From: Bolinopsis microptera | Taxonomy: Eukaryota > Ctenophora > Tentaculata > Lobata > Bolinopsidae | Assembly (NCBI RefSeq): GCF_026151205.1 | Contig: NC_087074.1 | Coordinates: 19,833,240 to 19,897,239 of the forward strand | DNA length: 64,000 nucleotides | Reading direction: 5' to 3' | Notes under the pieces: model-generated | What the model was told of the DNA's origin: nothing | Seen by the model: the letters and a program-made list of their open reading frames with translations, nothing else | The model's database searches: none | Part shown: piece after piece, positions 10,339 through 22,437 of the stretch | Layout of the letters: each line of letters starts with the position of its first letter | Numbering within the stretch: position 1 is the first letter of the stretch | Program-made: the position numbers and the translations under genes

Positions 10339-13300
10339 ATGACGATAACGATCATCATTTTGACGATCCTACTGTGGTCATCAGTCAAAGGTAACATTTT
10401 ATATGGTAAAATCTTTACTAGTCATATTATAATTATGGACACGGGAGGCTAAACGTTACCACCCAAACGTTTCAGTTAACAATTGATTTATTATTTAAAT
10501 ACTTTTTCTGATATGACTTACTAATCGATTACTAAGCAATCGCTATAAAAGTACAACCACTGATTGAATAATAAGCTAATTGATTAATTTGCTTATTATC
10601 CTAGTAGCAACCAATTTTTCGATTATAATAAAAATGAAACCTCCTACCATCCTCACCTCACAACTGGGGATGTATCAAAATTAGTAATTACTAGTTGGTA
10701 TTCATGAAAACCAAATTTCCCCACTTTTTATGAAAACGACTTACTGTCATAACTTTATCGGCGTGTACATCAAATTTAATTAAATTATTTCAATTTTTTT
10801 TCGAATCAACGTTCAATATCGCATATTTTAGTTATTACTTATTCGAAATAATTGGATCAAGTCCAATTATAGTGCAAAGTGATTTAATTTAATAATTGGC
10901 CTTTCAAATTACAGTTTTCCTGAAAGGAAAGTGAGCTCTAGCTAAACTCTAATGATTGAGATATCCAAGACGAGTTCGTTAGTGTTCTCTTTGTTCATTT
11001 CATGTTTAATTCCTGTTTAATTCCTGTTTAATGTTTAATTCCTGTTTATCAAGTAAAAATACTTTGACAATTGGGATAGAATAGTAAAAAGTGAGTGCTG
11101 TCACGTCGGCCGGGTGGTTTAGTGGTTTTAATACATTTGCTTCTCACGCGGACGACTGGGGTTTGATTCCCAATGGGGACCAATTCGGTATGATGCGGTT
11201 CGGCAACCAAACCATGGTCTGAGCTTCGAAAAAACTTATAAAAAATTACATTTTAAAATTTTCAAAATTTTGTCAAGTCTCAAAAAATGTCTAAGTGAAA
11301 AATTTTCAAAAAATTCTCGAGCCAATACGTAAACATTTTTATAATTTTTGGTAATTAGATAATTAGCTAATTAGTAATTATACAATTATCTGATTGTCTG
11401 ACGTGAACATTTTTCGGACAAAAGTTCTTCTCGTCGATAAGATAAACACCCTCGATTAATTTGTAACCTTCTACGATGTTCATAGCTGAAGATATTTGAC
11501 AAACAAGAAAGGTGGTAAGAAGTGGCAAAAGTAGCAAAAGTGGCTTTAAGACATGTGGAAAATTTTGGAACAGTTAGTCAGCCTAATAACGTCATAAATC
11601 CTTTGGAAGCTTTTTGTGTTCGTAGATCGATTTTTCAGACGATCTGTAGCTGTACTATAGTACTATCTTTGCACTCTGCGCTGCCAATATCCATATCACG
11701 CAAAATATAGACCTTATTAGGTAATCGTGACGTCACGTTATCCATGACAGTTGGCACGAGTACTGAATAGACTGTGCAGTGTGCCTGCAGTCACGTCAGG
11801 CACGGATTTTTGGCTAGGCACGGCTTTTGAAAAGCCACGCGCGACGTGCCTGAGGAGTTGTCACGTATCCTTGGCACGCCCTATAAACACACTACGCACC
11901 TATGGTCATTACATCTGACCGCACCATGACAACAGTCATGGTGACAACAGTCATAGTATGGTCGGGCCCTTAAATTCTGAGAATAAACTATGGGCGACAT
12001 TCTTACAATTCCTTTATAGTCAAGTTAAACATACAATTAACAGGTGAGTTACCAGTCAAACGTGACGTGGAAATAGAGTGGGATCTTGAGTCGACACCTT
12101 TAGAAATTAGGACTGATAGTGTGCTGGGGAGTGACGATCAGGTGTATGTGCACTTCTACTCTGCTTCTGGAATTTATGCAGGAGCAGTCCGGCTCGAATT
12201 CACCTCTACTCCACAATACTGGCTCAGATACTGCTCCTCATCATTGGCTAACTTCCCTGTTAAACTCCTCTCTACTGCTGACAAGGTGTGGCGTTTCACT
12301 CTAACCAGGACTGCAGGTGTCAGACTAGTGATACACTGTAACGACGAGGAGGTGGTCAACACAGTGCTCTCTGAATCAACGTGCGGTGATAGCGCTTGGG
12401 CCTGGACCTGGACCAGAGACGTGGGAAAGATAAAGTTCTGGTCCGGCGACACAGCATCTGATTACTACGGAACACAATTACAATTACCAGGTGACTAATA
12501 AAAACAAGCATTGGTTTAACAAAGTAACAATTTTTTTAATCAATAAACTTTCAAATTGTTACACAAATACATCATTTTATTTCAAAGAAAATATCGCCGA
12601 ATGACCTTACATGCCTTGACAAGTGACCGAGTGTAAACAAAATAAGGGACACCGAAACACCAGTTGACCAGTAAACTGATCATAGCAATTACATCGGGCC
12701 CTAAATGCACCTATAAGTGAAGCGATGCTGCAACCAAGGCATGCTAGGTTTATTCCATTGAACTAATAAGGTTACAGCCTAAAATATAAATATAATAAAT
12801 AACAATGTACCATAAATCATAATTATAAACACACTTTATTTAACATATTTTATTAATTATACTTTTTATCAATTTATATTTAGACAATATAGTTACATTA
12901 AGGTAAATTGTTTAACTGTCAGAGGATGTTATATGGTCGTTTAGAACTGTCCAGAGGTACTTAATTAAATGGGTTTTAAACACGGATGGCCTTGAGATTT
13001 CCCTTAATTCATAAGGGAGTTTATTCCAAAGAATGTGTGCTCTGTAAAAGTAAGACTTAGATATGCCTGAACATCTGGTCTGGCTTGACGTAAGGTTTTG
13101 TGGAACTTGAGGAGAAATGTCACTAATCATACTGAGATCGTCTAGATGTGATCGCCTTAACCTACTTCCCATGAAACGTCGTAAGTAAGGTGGAAATGTC
13201 ACAACTGACATGTCATAAAAATATTATGAAAATATAATATATCCTTGTAATCAAACCTTACCGAGAGTGGAAGGATATTTAGTTCCTTACACGCTATGAA

Positions 13301-16300
13301 ATACCTTATTTTGTCCCTAAGGCTCAAGTAAATATCATTAAGGATCCACTTGATACCTCTTTTTTGTATCGATTCAAGTTTCTCCACCGAGGTTTCTGAA
13401 TGAGGCCGCCAGACAATTGTGCAGTGTTCGAAATGACTTCTAACCTGAGATAGATAGAAGGCCCGACTTTTTTTAGTGTTCTTGGTGAAGTAACATGTTC
13501 TTTTTAGAAGGCCTAACCTCTGACTAGCCTTAGAGTATATCATATCACAGTGATGTGACCAATCTAACTTACTATTGATATGTACTCCAAGATCTTTTTC
13601 AATGTCTGTGTATTCGATAGCCGTTTCATTCATTGAGTACACAAAAGTAACACTACGATTCATAGAATATGCTCGGGTAATAGAAAGAACGTGACTTTTT
13701 GAAGGGTGAAACACCATCTTATTATGATGAGCCCAATTTTGAAGACTGTTAATATCCCGCTGGAGCAGCCAATGGTCATCCTGGGACGTGATTCTACGCC
13801 ATATTTTTGTATCATCAGCATACATGGTTATATTTGTTTCCGGTGACAAATCCTCTGTAATGTCATTAAGAAAAAGTATAAATAAAGTAGGCCCTAAAAT
13901 TGAGCCCTGGGGGACACCTGATCTAACCTGACAGGGAGCAGACATTTTATTTCCAATGACAACCCTTTGGTATCTGTTTTCAAGGTAGCACTTGAAGAAT
14001 CTCAGTAGAGATGCATCAATGTTATATTGTTCTTTGAGCTTCAACAGAATTATGTCGTGGTTGACAGAATCAAAAGCTTTTTGGAAATCAAAGTATATTA
14101 TGTCAGTGCGAACATTGTCATTGAGAGATAGGGCTAAGCTGTCACAGAAATTTACTAGCTGAGTTGTACATGATTTCCTACTCATAAAACCATGTTGACG
14201 TTGATCAATAAGATGTTCACATCGATTGAGCAATTCATCCCGGATTACTTTTTCGTAAACTTTCATAATAATGCTTGACAGAGAAATTGGCCTATAGTTG
14301 TTAACTTCAATTTTAGAGCCTTTTTTATGAACTGGAACAACGTTTGCCATTTTCCAATCTGCTGGAATACATCCAGTTTTATAAGAGGCTTCAAAAAGGA
14401 TAGCAAGAGGCTTATAGACAGGCTCACTGAACAGTACTTTAAAATTCTTCCATGGATATTGTCGGCCCCTTGCGCTTTACTTGGATCAATATTTTCAAGT
14501 AAACCTTTGATTTTACAAGTGTCGAAATTGACCTGAAAATCACGGTCACTGGAAAAGTCGATATCTATATCATAATCACTACCCACTGTAAACTGTTCGT
14601 TAAAATATTTATTGAATAACTCACACTGTCCTTGCGGATCGGACCGTAGGCAACCATTGTAGCTGACTGTTTCAGGAATGCGATTAGACTTTGATTTAGA
14701 TTTCACAAAAGACCAGAACTTTTTGTTAATGAGATTTCTGTTATCATCATCTTCAAAGTTTGCGTCCAATTTTGCATCAACGAGATTTTTAAAATCCCTC
14801 CTAGCTTTGGAAAATTTTAAATATTTTTTTGGATTAGAAGACTGTTTCCATTCGTCATGTAGTCGCTCCTTTTTTCTACATAAATCAAAGACATCTGAGT
14901 CAAACCATGGGGGTTGAAATTCATCGGAGACAGATATCTTAGGAATATGTGAATTACAATGAGAAGTGAAAATAGTATTGAAAACTGACCAGGCCTCTTC
15001 GACTGGTTTACCACTAAGTAGATGTTCCCAGTTTTCAGAATTCAGTGCATTATTTAAATTGGTCCAATTGGCCCTTTTGAAGCTATAGATTTTTCGTTTG
15101 GTAGACTTTTTCTTTCTAGCGTTAAGTCGTATGTCAAATCTTATCGCATAGTGATCCGACTCACAAATACCATGTTTACTGTCAACAATTAATTCTGATA
15201 TAATTTCTGGCTTATCCGTCAAAACTACATCTAGAACATTTCCCCTGTAATGTGTAGGGTCTGTTACCAGCCGCTGTAAAGATAAATCATTAAACGTATC
15301 AATGAATGCTTGTTCAATAGGAACAGAGGAGGAGCCCTCATCCCATCTGACCTGGGGCATATTCAAATCACCAACCAAGGTAATGCTCTGTACTCTTCTA
15401 CGCCTACGGATGTTATTTAGGTATTGCTTGACTCTATCATGGTTATCATTGCCAAGTGTGCCAACTCTGTAGAACGAGCTAAATATGGATTTTCTTCCTA
15501 ACTTGTCAGAAAGCTCAATACTCAAAATCTCGGCTCTACATTTGACAGGAATGATTTTAGATTCTATGTCAAGACAATGTTTTATGGCAATAAGGACACC
15601 ACCCCCATTTACTCTGAATTTCCGACTATTCTGGGGGTCCGGGGGATGAGTAAAGCTAGAACGGTCAAGTCTAAATACTTTGTAATCAGCTGTCGAGATG
15701 ATTTCACTATCATGGATATTGTCCTTTAACCATGTTTCATTATAAACTACAATATCTGGTTTATTGATATAAATAAAATGGTTTAGTTCGTGAATTTTTG
15801 TAGAGTGGAGAGTGGGATTTGCATCTCCAAGTTCACCAAAAGGGATCAAGCCCTGAACGTTACAATAAAAAACTGAGCAGTTTCCCGGGGGTCCTGGATT
15901 TTTCATGCTAGGGTTACAAATAAAGATAAGGAGAAAGTTTATGAGTAGTATCCAAAGGTAAAGTGATGCAGTTATATTTTGTAGATATGGGATTAAGCAG
16001 TTAAGCCTCGTTTGGGAATAACTTTAATTTATAAATAAACCACCTTGCTGATTTTCTCGTAAGCTCGTGATTACGTGTTTTCTGTCTAAATTTCAAGTGT
16101 GTTATTTAACATTATGGTACGGCACAAGCACGTGGTAGTCGAGTGACGTAGTCACGAGACATGCCCCCGTGACACAGCACTCTGCTGTAATGGCCATTCA
16201 CAAGCGTCTCAGAGTAAAACCGGTTTTTCTGAATATTTATGTGAGATTAGATTCACATCCTTATAGTTCTAGAGAACAGCACGGGTCAAGTATGAAGTAT

Positions 16301-19300
16301 CATTTTAAACGTTTTAAATTAGAGTAGATCGGAAAGGAACTACTTTCATAAACTAATATATTCAAGTTTTATTTATCAAAACTACCTGGTAAAGCGGATT
16401 TAAATAAAGCGCTTTTTTCACTCCTAATAATTAAGGCGACTAATCATTTCTTAAGAACAAGAACCATCAACACACTGTTTGATGCAGGTGTAACGGAAAC
16501 TGACATAATTAAGAGGACCATACACAGGAGCGCAGTCACGAGACATAAGTGATGAGACATCAAAATAAATGAAAATTCCTGGCACAAAAAGATCAAATAG
16601 GACCGGGTCCTTGCACGCTCATCCTCTCAATCTCCTCTCAATAGTTAGTTGCACAAACTAATCATTGAGGTTAAGACCGAGTTGGTTTGTCTATTTCTTG
16701 CTTTTCCAATTATCAAATTAGATTATAGCGGTGCTTTATTGAAATAATGATTCCTGGAGGTCCAGTATAAATGTCTTGGGTCGCAGACTGACATTAACCA
16801 TAAAATCGGACCGGGTCCTTGCACGCTCATCCTCTCAATCTCACCTCTAAACTCAATTTAAAGATCTGCCAAAAAATGCGTTACTCAATAAGTTGTTTGG
16901 AGTATACAAACAACTTATTGAGTAACTAAAAACCGGTTTTACACGTGCCCACAAGTAAGCATCCAATGAAATAGAGGAAATCTTTCACGTGACACGCAAG
17001 ACTGATCATGCTATAGGCCATGTGGATCGTCTCTGATTGGTCAGCGTTACGGAAGAAAATATAAAAAAGTGTTTTTTAAATTGTTAATTAAGTCCAAATT
17101 TTTTTTTTTTGTCGCAAATTGTAGCCTTATCTATCTTGATGTGCTGTACCATAAGTAAGTTGTGGAACAGCTGTCGGAACTCGTGCCTTCGGCACTCGTT
17201 GCTCCAGCAGTTCCATAACCTACCTAATATAACACATATATAGGATATGGGATATAGGATAGTTAGCATATTGTTATTTATAACTTACTAAAGTGGTCAT
17301 AATTTTATCAATTACTGTTCTCCGAATGAGATAGAATCACACTCTTTCAATGAAGGCAGAGTTATAATCATATTGGCGATAGCGGATTACAAAATAGCAA
17401 ACTATAATTTATAAATCTTGTATATTTTCAATTTTGTAGTAGACATGATGGAGACAAGCCATTTTCAGTTACTAAAGGTTGAAACAATTATCAATTGAAA
17501 ACTGATGTTTTTATAAAATATCTTGAAAATAAGCAGTAATTACGTATTTTACCAAACAAACTCAAAACTGTTTTGGTTCAAGATTTATTTTGCAGAGTTT
17601 ACACAGTATAAAAGCATGTGCATTGTGCTTCATTATAGTTTGTTGATGAGGCGTATTTTTAGCGTTAACCCTGGTGACTGAAGGTCTTAAATCATCCATG
17701 TCTTTCGGTTAGGCCCATAATTATCACTCCTGTTTTCTTTCCAATGAGCTCCTCCCTCGACAATCGATATCACGTGTTCCTTTCTGCCTCAGCTCGGTGA
17801 ATTGTCTCCTTCATCTGGTTGATATTCGTTTTCTCGAACATGAGATAGTAATTCCTGTGATTGCTCTGGTCATTTCTCGACAGTTGTTACCAGAAGGACT
17901 TTCAGCATCCATGTTCCTGATAAGGCCTATATATAATTTATCGTCTCTACACAGTACACTCTATTTTCCGCTTTATGAGTTCCTTCTCTCCTTTTGTCAT
18001 GACGAAAGCACACCACGTGACCTGTCCCGTAGCTTGTAGGCTGTGAAATAGTTCTAGTATTGTCTCGTGGACCAGGATATTTATTTCGCCTTCACCCTAG
18101 CCACACCTGGCTAGTCGTAAATAGGATCGTAACAGACTTGATCTGTTATACTACATAGAATCGTAAAAATCAAATGTCAAATTTCATCTCAGAACCATAA
18201 ATAAAGAAATGATAATGAGTAAAACACATTGCTTAAATTACTACGACAGTTATCATGGATTAATCTAGATGTTCTGATGCGGTTTCTTAAGACTTGGTGG
18301 GTATTTATAACTGCCCATAAATGATGCTCTGCTGTTTTAACTTTATTATTATATCTAAGATAACTTGTTACATCCTACTGTTAAAACAAAATTAAACTTA
18401 TCATAGGATCCAGTGAATTTAGTTTAGAAAGTTCAATCATTCAGTTCCTGTACAATGCTAGAACGTGTTTCTTGGTTATTATTAATTATATAATTTACTG
18501 ATTGCAACATAATACTATGACATAATGACATCGCTACATCTGACACTGGAAACACGGATCATACTCGCCAAAGACAATTTTTCAGTCGAGTAGATATACC
18601 AAATAAGTTATGATGTTCATCGACGGGTGGAGGGGGAATTGTCGGTAGTTTCGTGCAAAACTGCCGGGTAGCCAGGACTTTCTATTTTTATTAATGGACA
18701 TGTTCATTTGAAGTTGAGATTATTTCTATATATACAAAAATATTAACCAAGCATGTTCAGTAGTTCTCAACACAGAAACTTTATTGTTATTATGCACTAT
18801 AATGTTACAACTACAAGTTTGCATTTTTGTGAATCTGTTAACTATAGCTGCCTTTACTGGGCCGCGCTCAGCCTGTCATTCCGCCTATTCCTAATCTCTA
18901 TTCGTTTATGAACATGATAGCCTGAGGTCCCCAGGTAATAGCTGCCTATAGTTAACTGTATAGTATTCCTTATTCTGAAATGTAGTAGGTTACTAATTAG
19001 ATCAATTTAACAATCATAAAACATCATTGGTTAAAGAGCAGGGATTCGACGGTTATAAGGCAAGATTTGGTCAACTTTGTCGCACACTCTGAATCTGATA
19101 CCTATTTTCTACTGTGTACGTCCTAAAAACTTAATTATATCAGGCTCCACCTATGAATAGAAGAATCGTCCATCAGGATGATGAATAATTTTTCAGTGCC
19201 AGTATTTTGACGGTTGCACTCGATTATATCTTACCCATTTAATTAAATTTGTTAACATTGAAAGACAAATGAACAGTTTAACGTACGGGAGTCAAGCGAA

Positions 19301-19606
19301 CTAGGATAATCGAATAGTTGTATTTGTAATTACTTGTTTATAGTTCCTAAATATGAATATGAGATTTGTGTCTGTTCGTGGTCTTGCAATAATTAGTCAA
19401 AGCCATATAAAATAGATCATGCCGATATCTTTCCAGAATGAAGGTATCTTTTACTAAATTAAATTTCCCCTTCAGAAGAAGATACAAGCGAAGAAGAAGA
19501 TGAAAGTGAACAGGGAGACAACCAGAACTACTCTGATGCAGCAGCCCTGAAAGTCAGCTTAATTTTGCTCGTCGTTCTCCTGTTTGCTGTTGATATGAGA
19601 ATCTAA
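10339..19606 (+). CDS. Secreted, probably GPI-anchored protein of unknown family
   Basis: Three exons join in frame: 10339-10390, 12044-12490 and 19476-19606, about 209 residues. Exon 1 encodes a signal peptide (MTITIIILTILLWSSVKG) ending at a GTAACA donor. Exon 2 encodes a compact extracellular domain of about 148 residues, rich in aromatic residues, with cysteine-containing motifs VIHCNDEEVVN and STCGDSAWAWTW and the ending KIKFWSGDTASDYYG. Exon 3 gives an acidic linker (EEDTSEEEDESEQ), small residues (SDAAA) and a hydrophobic tail (LILLVVLLFAV) ending DMRI, the layout of a GPI-attachment signal. Both introns keep phase 1. I do not recognise the domain. A short C-terminal membrane anchor is the alternative. 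Intron 2 holds a minus-strand retrotransposon. Joins are inferred. Confidence 0.72.
11104..11180 (+). ncRNA. tRNA-Glu-like sequence (pseudogene or SINE head)
   Basis: An A-box-like TGGTTTAGTGG lies at 11115-11125 and a B-box-like GGTTTGATTCC at 11160-11170. Between them a seven-base loop TTCTCAC would carry anticodon CTC (Glu). The acceptor stem pairs poorly and the T-arm is altered, so a working tRNA is unlikely. It lies within intron 1 of the GPI-type gene. Confidence 0.45.
12912..15906 (-). mobile_element. CR1/jockey-group non-LTR retrotransposon, frameshifted
   Basis: The minus strand encodes an apurinic-type endonuclease (YNETWLK, GDLNMPQVRWDE, ESDHYAIRF) and then a reverse transcriptase (NNYRPISLSSI, GVPQGSILGPTLFILFLND, MYADDTKIW) with the YADD active site intact. 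Two one-base shifts break it: one in a T-run near 14400 at the entry to the reverse transcriptase, one near 13206 before the last 100 residues. The first ATG at 15906 starts MKNPGPPG; an open hydrophobic stretch lies just upstream without an ATG. No ORF1 was seen. It lies antisense within intron 2 of the GPI-type gene. The clade is uncertain. Confidence 0.9.
15960..16600. other. Intronic spacer without recognised features
   Basis: No open frame of note, no repeat shared with the rest of the window and no RNA motif was seen. It is part of intron 2 of the gene at 10339-19606. Confidence 0.5.
16603..16840 (+). repeat. Interspersed repeat F, copy 2, between 33-bp direct repeats
   Basis: The core at 16642-16807 matches 9283-9443. 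On both sides lies a direct repeat starting GGACCGGGTCCTTGCACGCT (about 16603 and 16807). The repeated flank is too long for an ordinary target duplication, so a tandem arrangement of a larger unit is more likely. Confidence 0.65.
16880..16926. repeat. Perfect hairpin, 19-bp arms, 9-base loop
   Basis: GTTACTCAATAAGTTGTTT at 16880-16898 is followed, after GGAGTATAC, by its exact reverse complement at 16908-16926. It could be a tiny MITE or a structured RNA within the intron. Confidence 0.85.
17155..17223. repeat. Imperfect hairpin with TTCG tetraloop
   Basis: Arms of about 33 bases run from GTAAGTTGTGGAAC to ATAACCTAC and close on GTGCC-TTCG-GCAC. Roughly three quarters of positions pair. Such a stem resembles a small inverted-repeat transposon or an RNA hairpin precursor; no family was recognised. 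Confidence 0.65.
17224..18853. other. Intronic spacer, no recognised gene
   Basis: The longest frame (17797-18039) has no domain, no splice context and poor coding character. Nothing else was seen apart from AT-rich sequence. Confidence 0.5.
18854..18938 (+). mobile_element. MITE family A, copy 3
   Basis: This 85-bp element, TTACTGGGCC to CCCCAGGTAA, is flanked by a perfect 9-bp direct repeat, TAGCTGCCT, at 18845-18853 and 18939-18947. Confidence 0.9.
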
Positions 19607-19788
19607 ACTTGTTGTGTAGTGGACTGGAATGGTTCTACGGTACAAAACACTATCTTAACATGGTGTTTTATCGGGATGTGATAGAAAAAATAACAACTCA
19701 AAAACCCGGACGAATCTATAAATTTATAATCTATAATTCAACTTTTGATATTTAAAATTTTAATATTTTAGACAACTTTCAATGTTTT

Positions 19789-19794
19789 AATAAA
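19789..19794 (+). promoter_or_regulatory. Candidate polyadenylation signal AATAAA
   Basis: The motif lies 183 bases after the stop codon of the GPI-type gene in an AT-rich stretch, a suitable place for its 3' end. Confidence 0.4.
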
Positions 19795-20016
19795 AAATAA
19801 AAGAAAGAGACTGCGATTCAGTAATTATTGATATTCATTGTATGTTTTTTCAGAATACCTATTATATTTATTGTAATATACATTTTTTTCCCCGATCCAT
19901 GACTTTTGTGTCAGGACTAGGAACGTGAATGAAGCTTTTTTATTTGGACCAAGTTAAATTGTTATGCATTGTTATGAGATGTGTCTCCATCACAGTTATA
20001 GCTTACACCAAATCAT

Positions 20017-20113
20017 TTAACGCGTGATACTCGTAAAATATTTGTTTCAAATATCAGGGACCGTCGCAACGAGTCCAACTCGGCGCGCGTCCTGGTAGGT
20101 TATAAACCTACAA
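20017..20113 (+). mobile_element. MITE family D, copy 1
   Basis: It begins TTAACGCGTGATACTCG and ends in a small hairpin, GTAGGTTATAAACCTAC, followed by AA. CAAATCAT flanks it on both sides (20009-20016 and 20114-20121); a ninth base may be mutated. It matches 21660-21751, with shared CGAGTCCAACTCGGCGCGCG. Confidence 0.75.
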
Positions 20114-20354
20114 CAAATCATCAACCACTGAGCCATGGACCAATCTGAACCGTCACCAAATTAACCGACACAAAAGATTAAAGTTTCCAACTGGAGGAAA
20201 AAATATCGAATGATGATTAATTGATTAGAAGCAAAGTAAAAGACTGGTATCATGATAATTGATTAAGAATGATATTAATTGATTTGAATCAACCATATTA
20301 GTATTAGTATCAATTCATAACAATTTTACAGAAATTTGTACAGATGTCTTTTCA

Positions 20355-20675
<321 letters not shown>

Positions 20676-20721
20676 TCAAGCCTCAGCGGTGGCGGTGGTG
20701 TTGGACAACATGCACACAGCC

Positions 20722-20832
20722 TTGCTCTATCCAGAGCCCTTGCGCTTGCAGTAGCGCGCGCCCGCCTCACGGCGGTAAAAACTTGTGAAACAAGCGCGCC
20801 CGCAGTGGCGCGAAAGCACATGGTTAGGTGAA
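20722..20832 (+). mobile_element. MITE family B, copy 1, in the tubulin pseudogene
   Basis: TTGCTCTATCCAGAGCCC to CATGGTTAGGTGAA, 111 bp and GC-rich, flanked by CACACAGCC at 20713-20721 and 20833-20841. The empty site encodes AVCML of alpha-tubulin, so the ends are certain. The ends have at most a weak inverted similarity. Confidence 0.93.
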
Positions 20833-21319
20833 CACACAGCCCTCTGTACCTTGGCAAGATCACTTCCGGGAACAATTGTTGGTGGCTGGTACTGGTAGTT
20901 GATACAAACCTTGAATCCAGTGGGACACCAGTCAACAAACAGGATGGTTCTCTTGGTCTTGATGGTGGCAATAGGTAGTGCGCCATTGACAGTGAGCCGC
21001 CGCGCGTGTGCCGACTGTAGGATGGTTTTTTAGCGCTAATTTCGGCCAGCGCCAAGCGCTAATTTCAAATTTCGGCCAGCACAAATTTCTTCAAACAAAT
21101 CTTGCAGATGATCTGATGATTATCAATCACTCTACACTCGACTGTCACGTGACTTCAATCCGTTCTCTAGCTGGTAGTGGTCCCGAACGACCATTCGAAA
21201 GCCCAACCCTCTAATCTGATCCCAACCATAACCCTAATCTAATCCTTAACAAAAGCATTTGTTGAAACTCTAACCCTAACGAGAAATTAAACTAACTTCC
21301 TTGTACGGTCATTTCAAAT

Positions 21320-21402
21320 TTACTGGGCCGCGCTCAGCCTGTCATTCCGCTGAATCTCTATGTTTATAAACATAATAGCCTGTCGCCTGAGGTCCCCAGG
21401 TA
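21320..21402 (+). mobile_element. MITE family A, copy 5
   Basis: TTACTGGGCC to CCCCAGGTA, flanked by ATTTCAAAT (21311-21319) and ATTTCACAT (21403-21411), a 9-bp duplication with one later change. Confidence 0.85.
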
Positions 21403-21505
21403 ATTTCACATAGCCAATAGCCATGTGTATACGCGTACTGCGCTTGTTTCACGTCACAAGTAGAATATACTTGTATATTCTTGTATATTCTTGTATATAT
21501 ATTCT

Positions 21506-21650
21506 TGCCATACCACATACGTTCCTTGATGCGCGCGAAAAGTGGCATGCAACGTATGTCAATACGTTGCATGACCCGCCGCGCACGAGTTCGCAGCTCC
21601 CCCTGTATTGTAGAAACTCTACCATAGTGAAACGTTACGACGTGATACAA
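21506..21650 (-). mobile_element. MITE family C, copy 2
   Basis: TGCCATACCACATACG to CGTCGTGATACAA-type ends, reverse in orientation to copy 1 at 578-779. The right flank GTATATTCT is matched on the left by a slightly expanded AT version ending ATATATTCT, compatible with a 9-bp target duplication. Its interior is longer than that of copy 1 because of a hairpin around 21546-21572. Confidence 0.6.
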
Positions 21651-21659
21651 GTATATTCT

Positions 21660-21751
21660 TAACGGGTGATACTCGTAAAATATCTGTTCCATATATTGGA
21701 CCGTCGACGAGTCCAACTCGGCGCGCGTCCTGGTAGGTTGTAAACCTACAA
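21660..21751 (+). mobile_element. MITE family D, copy 2
   Basis: TAACGGGTGATACTCG to the terminal hairpin GTAGGTTGTAAACCTAC plus AA. GTATATTCT flanks it at 21651-21659 and 21752-21760. It inserted exactly at the edge of the family C copy. Confidence 0.8.
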
Positions 21752-21761
21752 GTATATTCTA

Positions 21762-21810
21762 CTTCGGCGGTCGCGCGCTACTGCATGCGAGAGGGCTCTG
21801 GCTAGAGCAA
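21762..21810 (-). mobile_element. MITE family B, partial copy
   Basis: In reverse, TTGCTCTAGCCAGAGCCCTC, then GCAGTAGCGCGCG, match the first half of family B. The other end is missing, so this is a truncated copy. Confidence 0.6.
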
Positions 21811-21874
21811 TACGGTCATATCACGTGATCGAGACAGTTTTTCGCCAATATCTTGTCGAGGGAGCATTTTAACC

Positions 21875-21945
21875 TTGTAGGATTACAACCTACTAGGACA
21901 CGTTCCAATATATGGAACAGATATTTTACGAGTATCACCCGTTAA
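21875..21945 (-). mobile_element. MITE family D, copy 3
   Basis: A reverse copy of 71 bp, TTGTAGGATTACAACCTAC to CACCCGTTAA, flanked by a perfect 9-bp direct repeat ATTTTAACC at 21866-21874 and 21946-21954. It lies within a larger repeat (21820-22010) that recurs near 51180-51285. Confidence 0.85.
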
Positions 21946-22437
21946 ATTTTAACCCTATGTCATTGGGTGGTGATTCGGAATTGGGGGTGAATCGGAATCA
22001 GCGTCCGAAAATACATCGATTGAAGTTGGTTTCAACTGTCAGAGGCCGGCCTTTTAGAACAATCTCGAAGATCGACTGTAAAGTGATTTAGCACGCTCGA
22101 CAAATCTTATTGAGTAACTTTATTTTCCACATAGCCATGTGCAATGTGTATACGCGTTGTCACACGATGGGACCACGTTGAATAGAGCCTCGCTATTTTC
22201 TATTCCGTTTGGCGCTGCTAGTCGCGCTTGCGTCCGCGCGTTACGCGTACGTCATGTAAAATATTGAAATCACAAATGCGACCTTATTGTTGCGCGCGCG
22301 ACCATGCGCTATACTACCCGTTTCCATGTTTTGAATTAAAAAATCGACATGTTTTGAATTAAAAAATCGACGACCACAGTACATAAATTTTGAAACAATT
22401 AATTATTCAGTAATTGATGCATCTAGAGTCATTTTAA

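Noticed and set aside
17797-18039. 80-codon frame in the long intron
   Set aside because: No domain, no similarity recognised and no supporting splice sites in phase.
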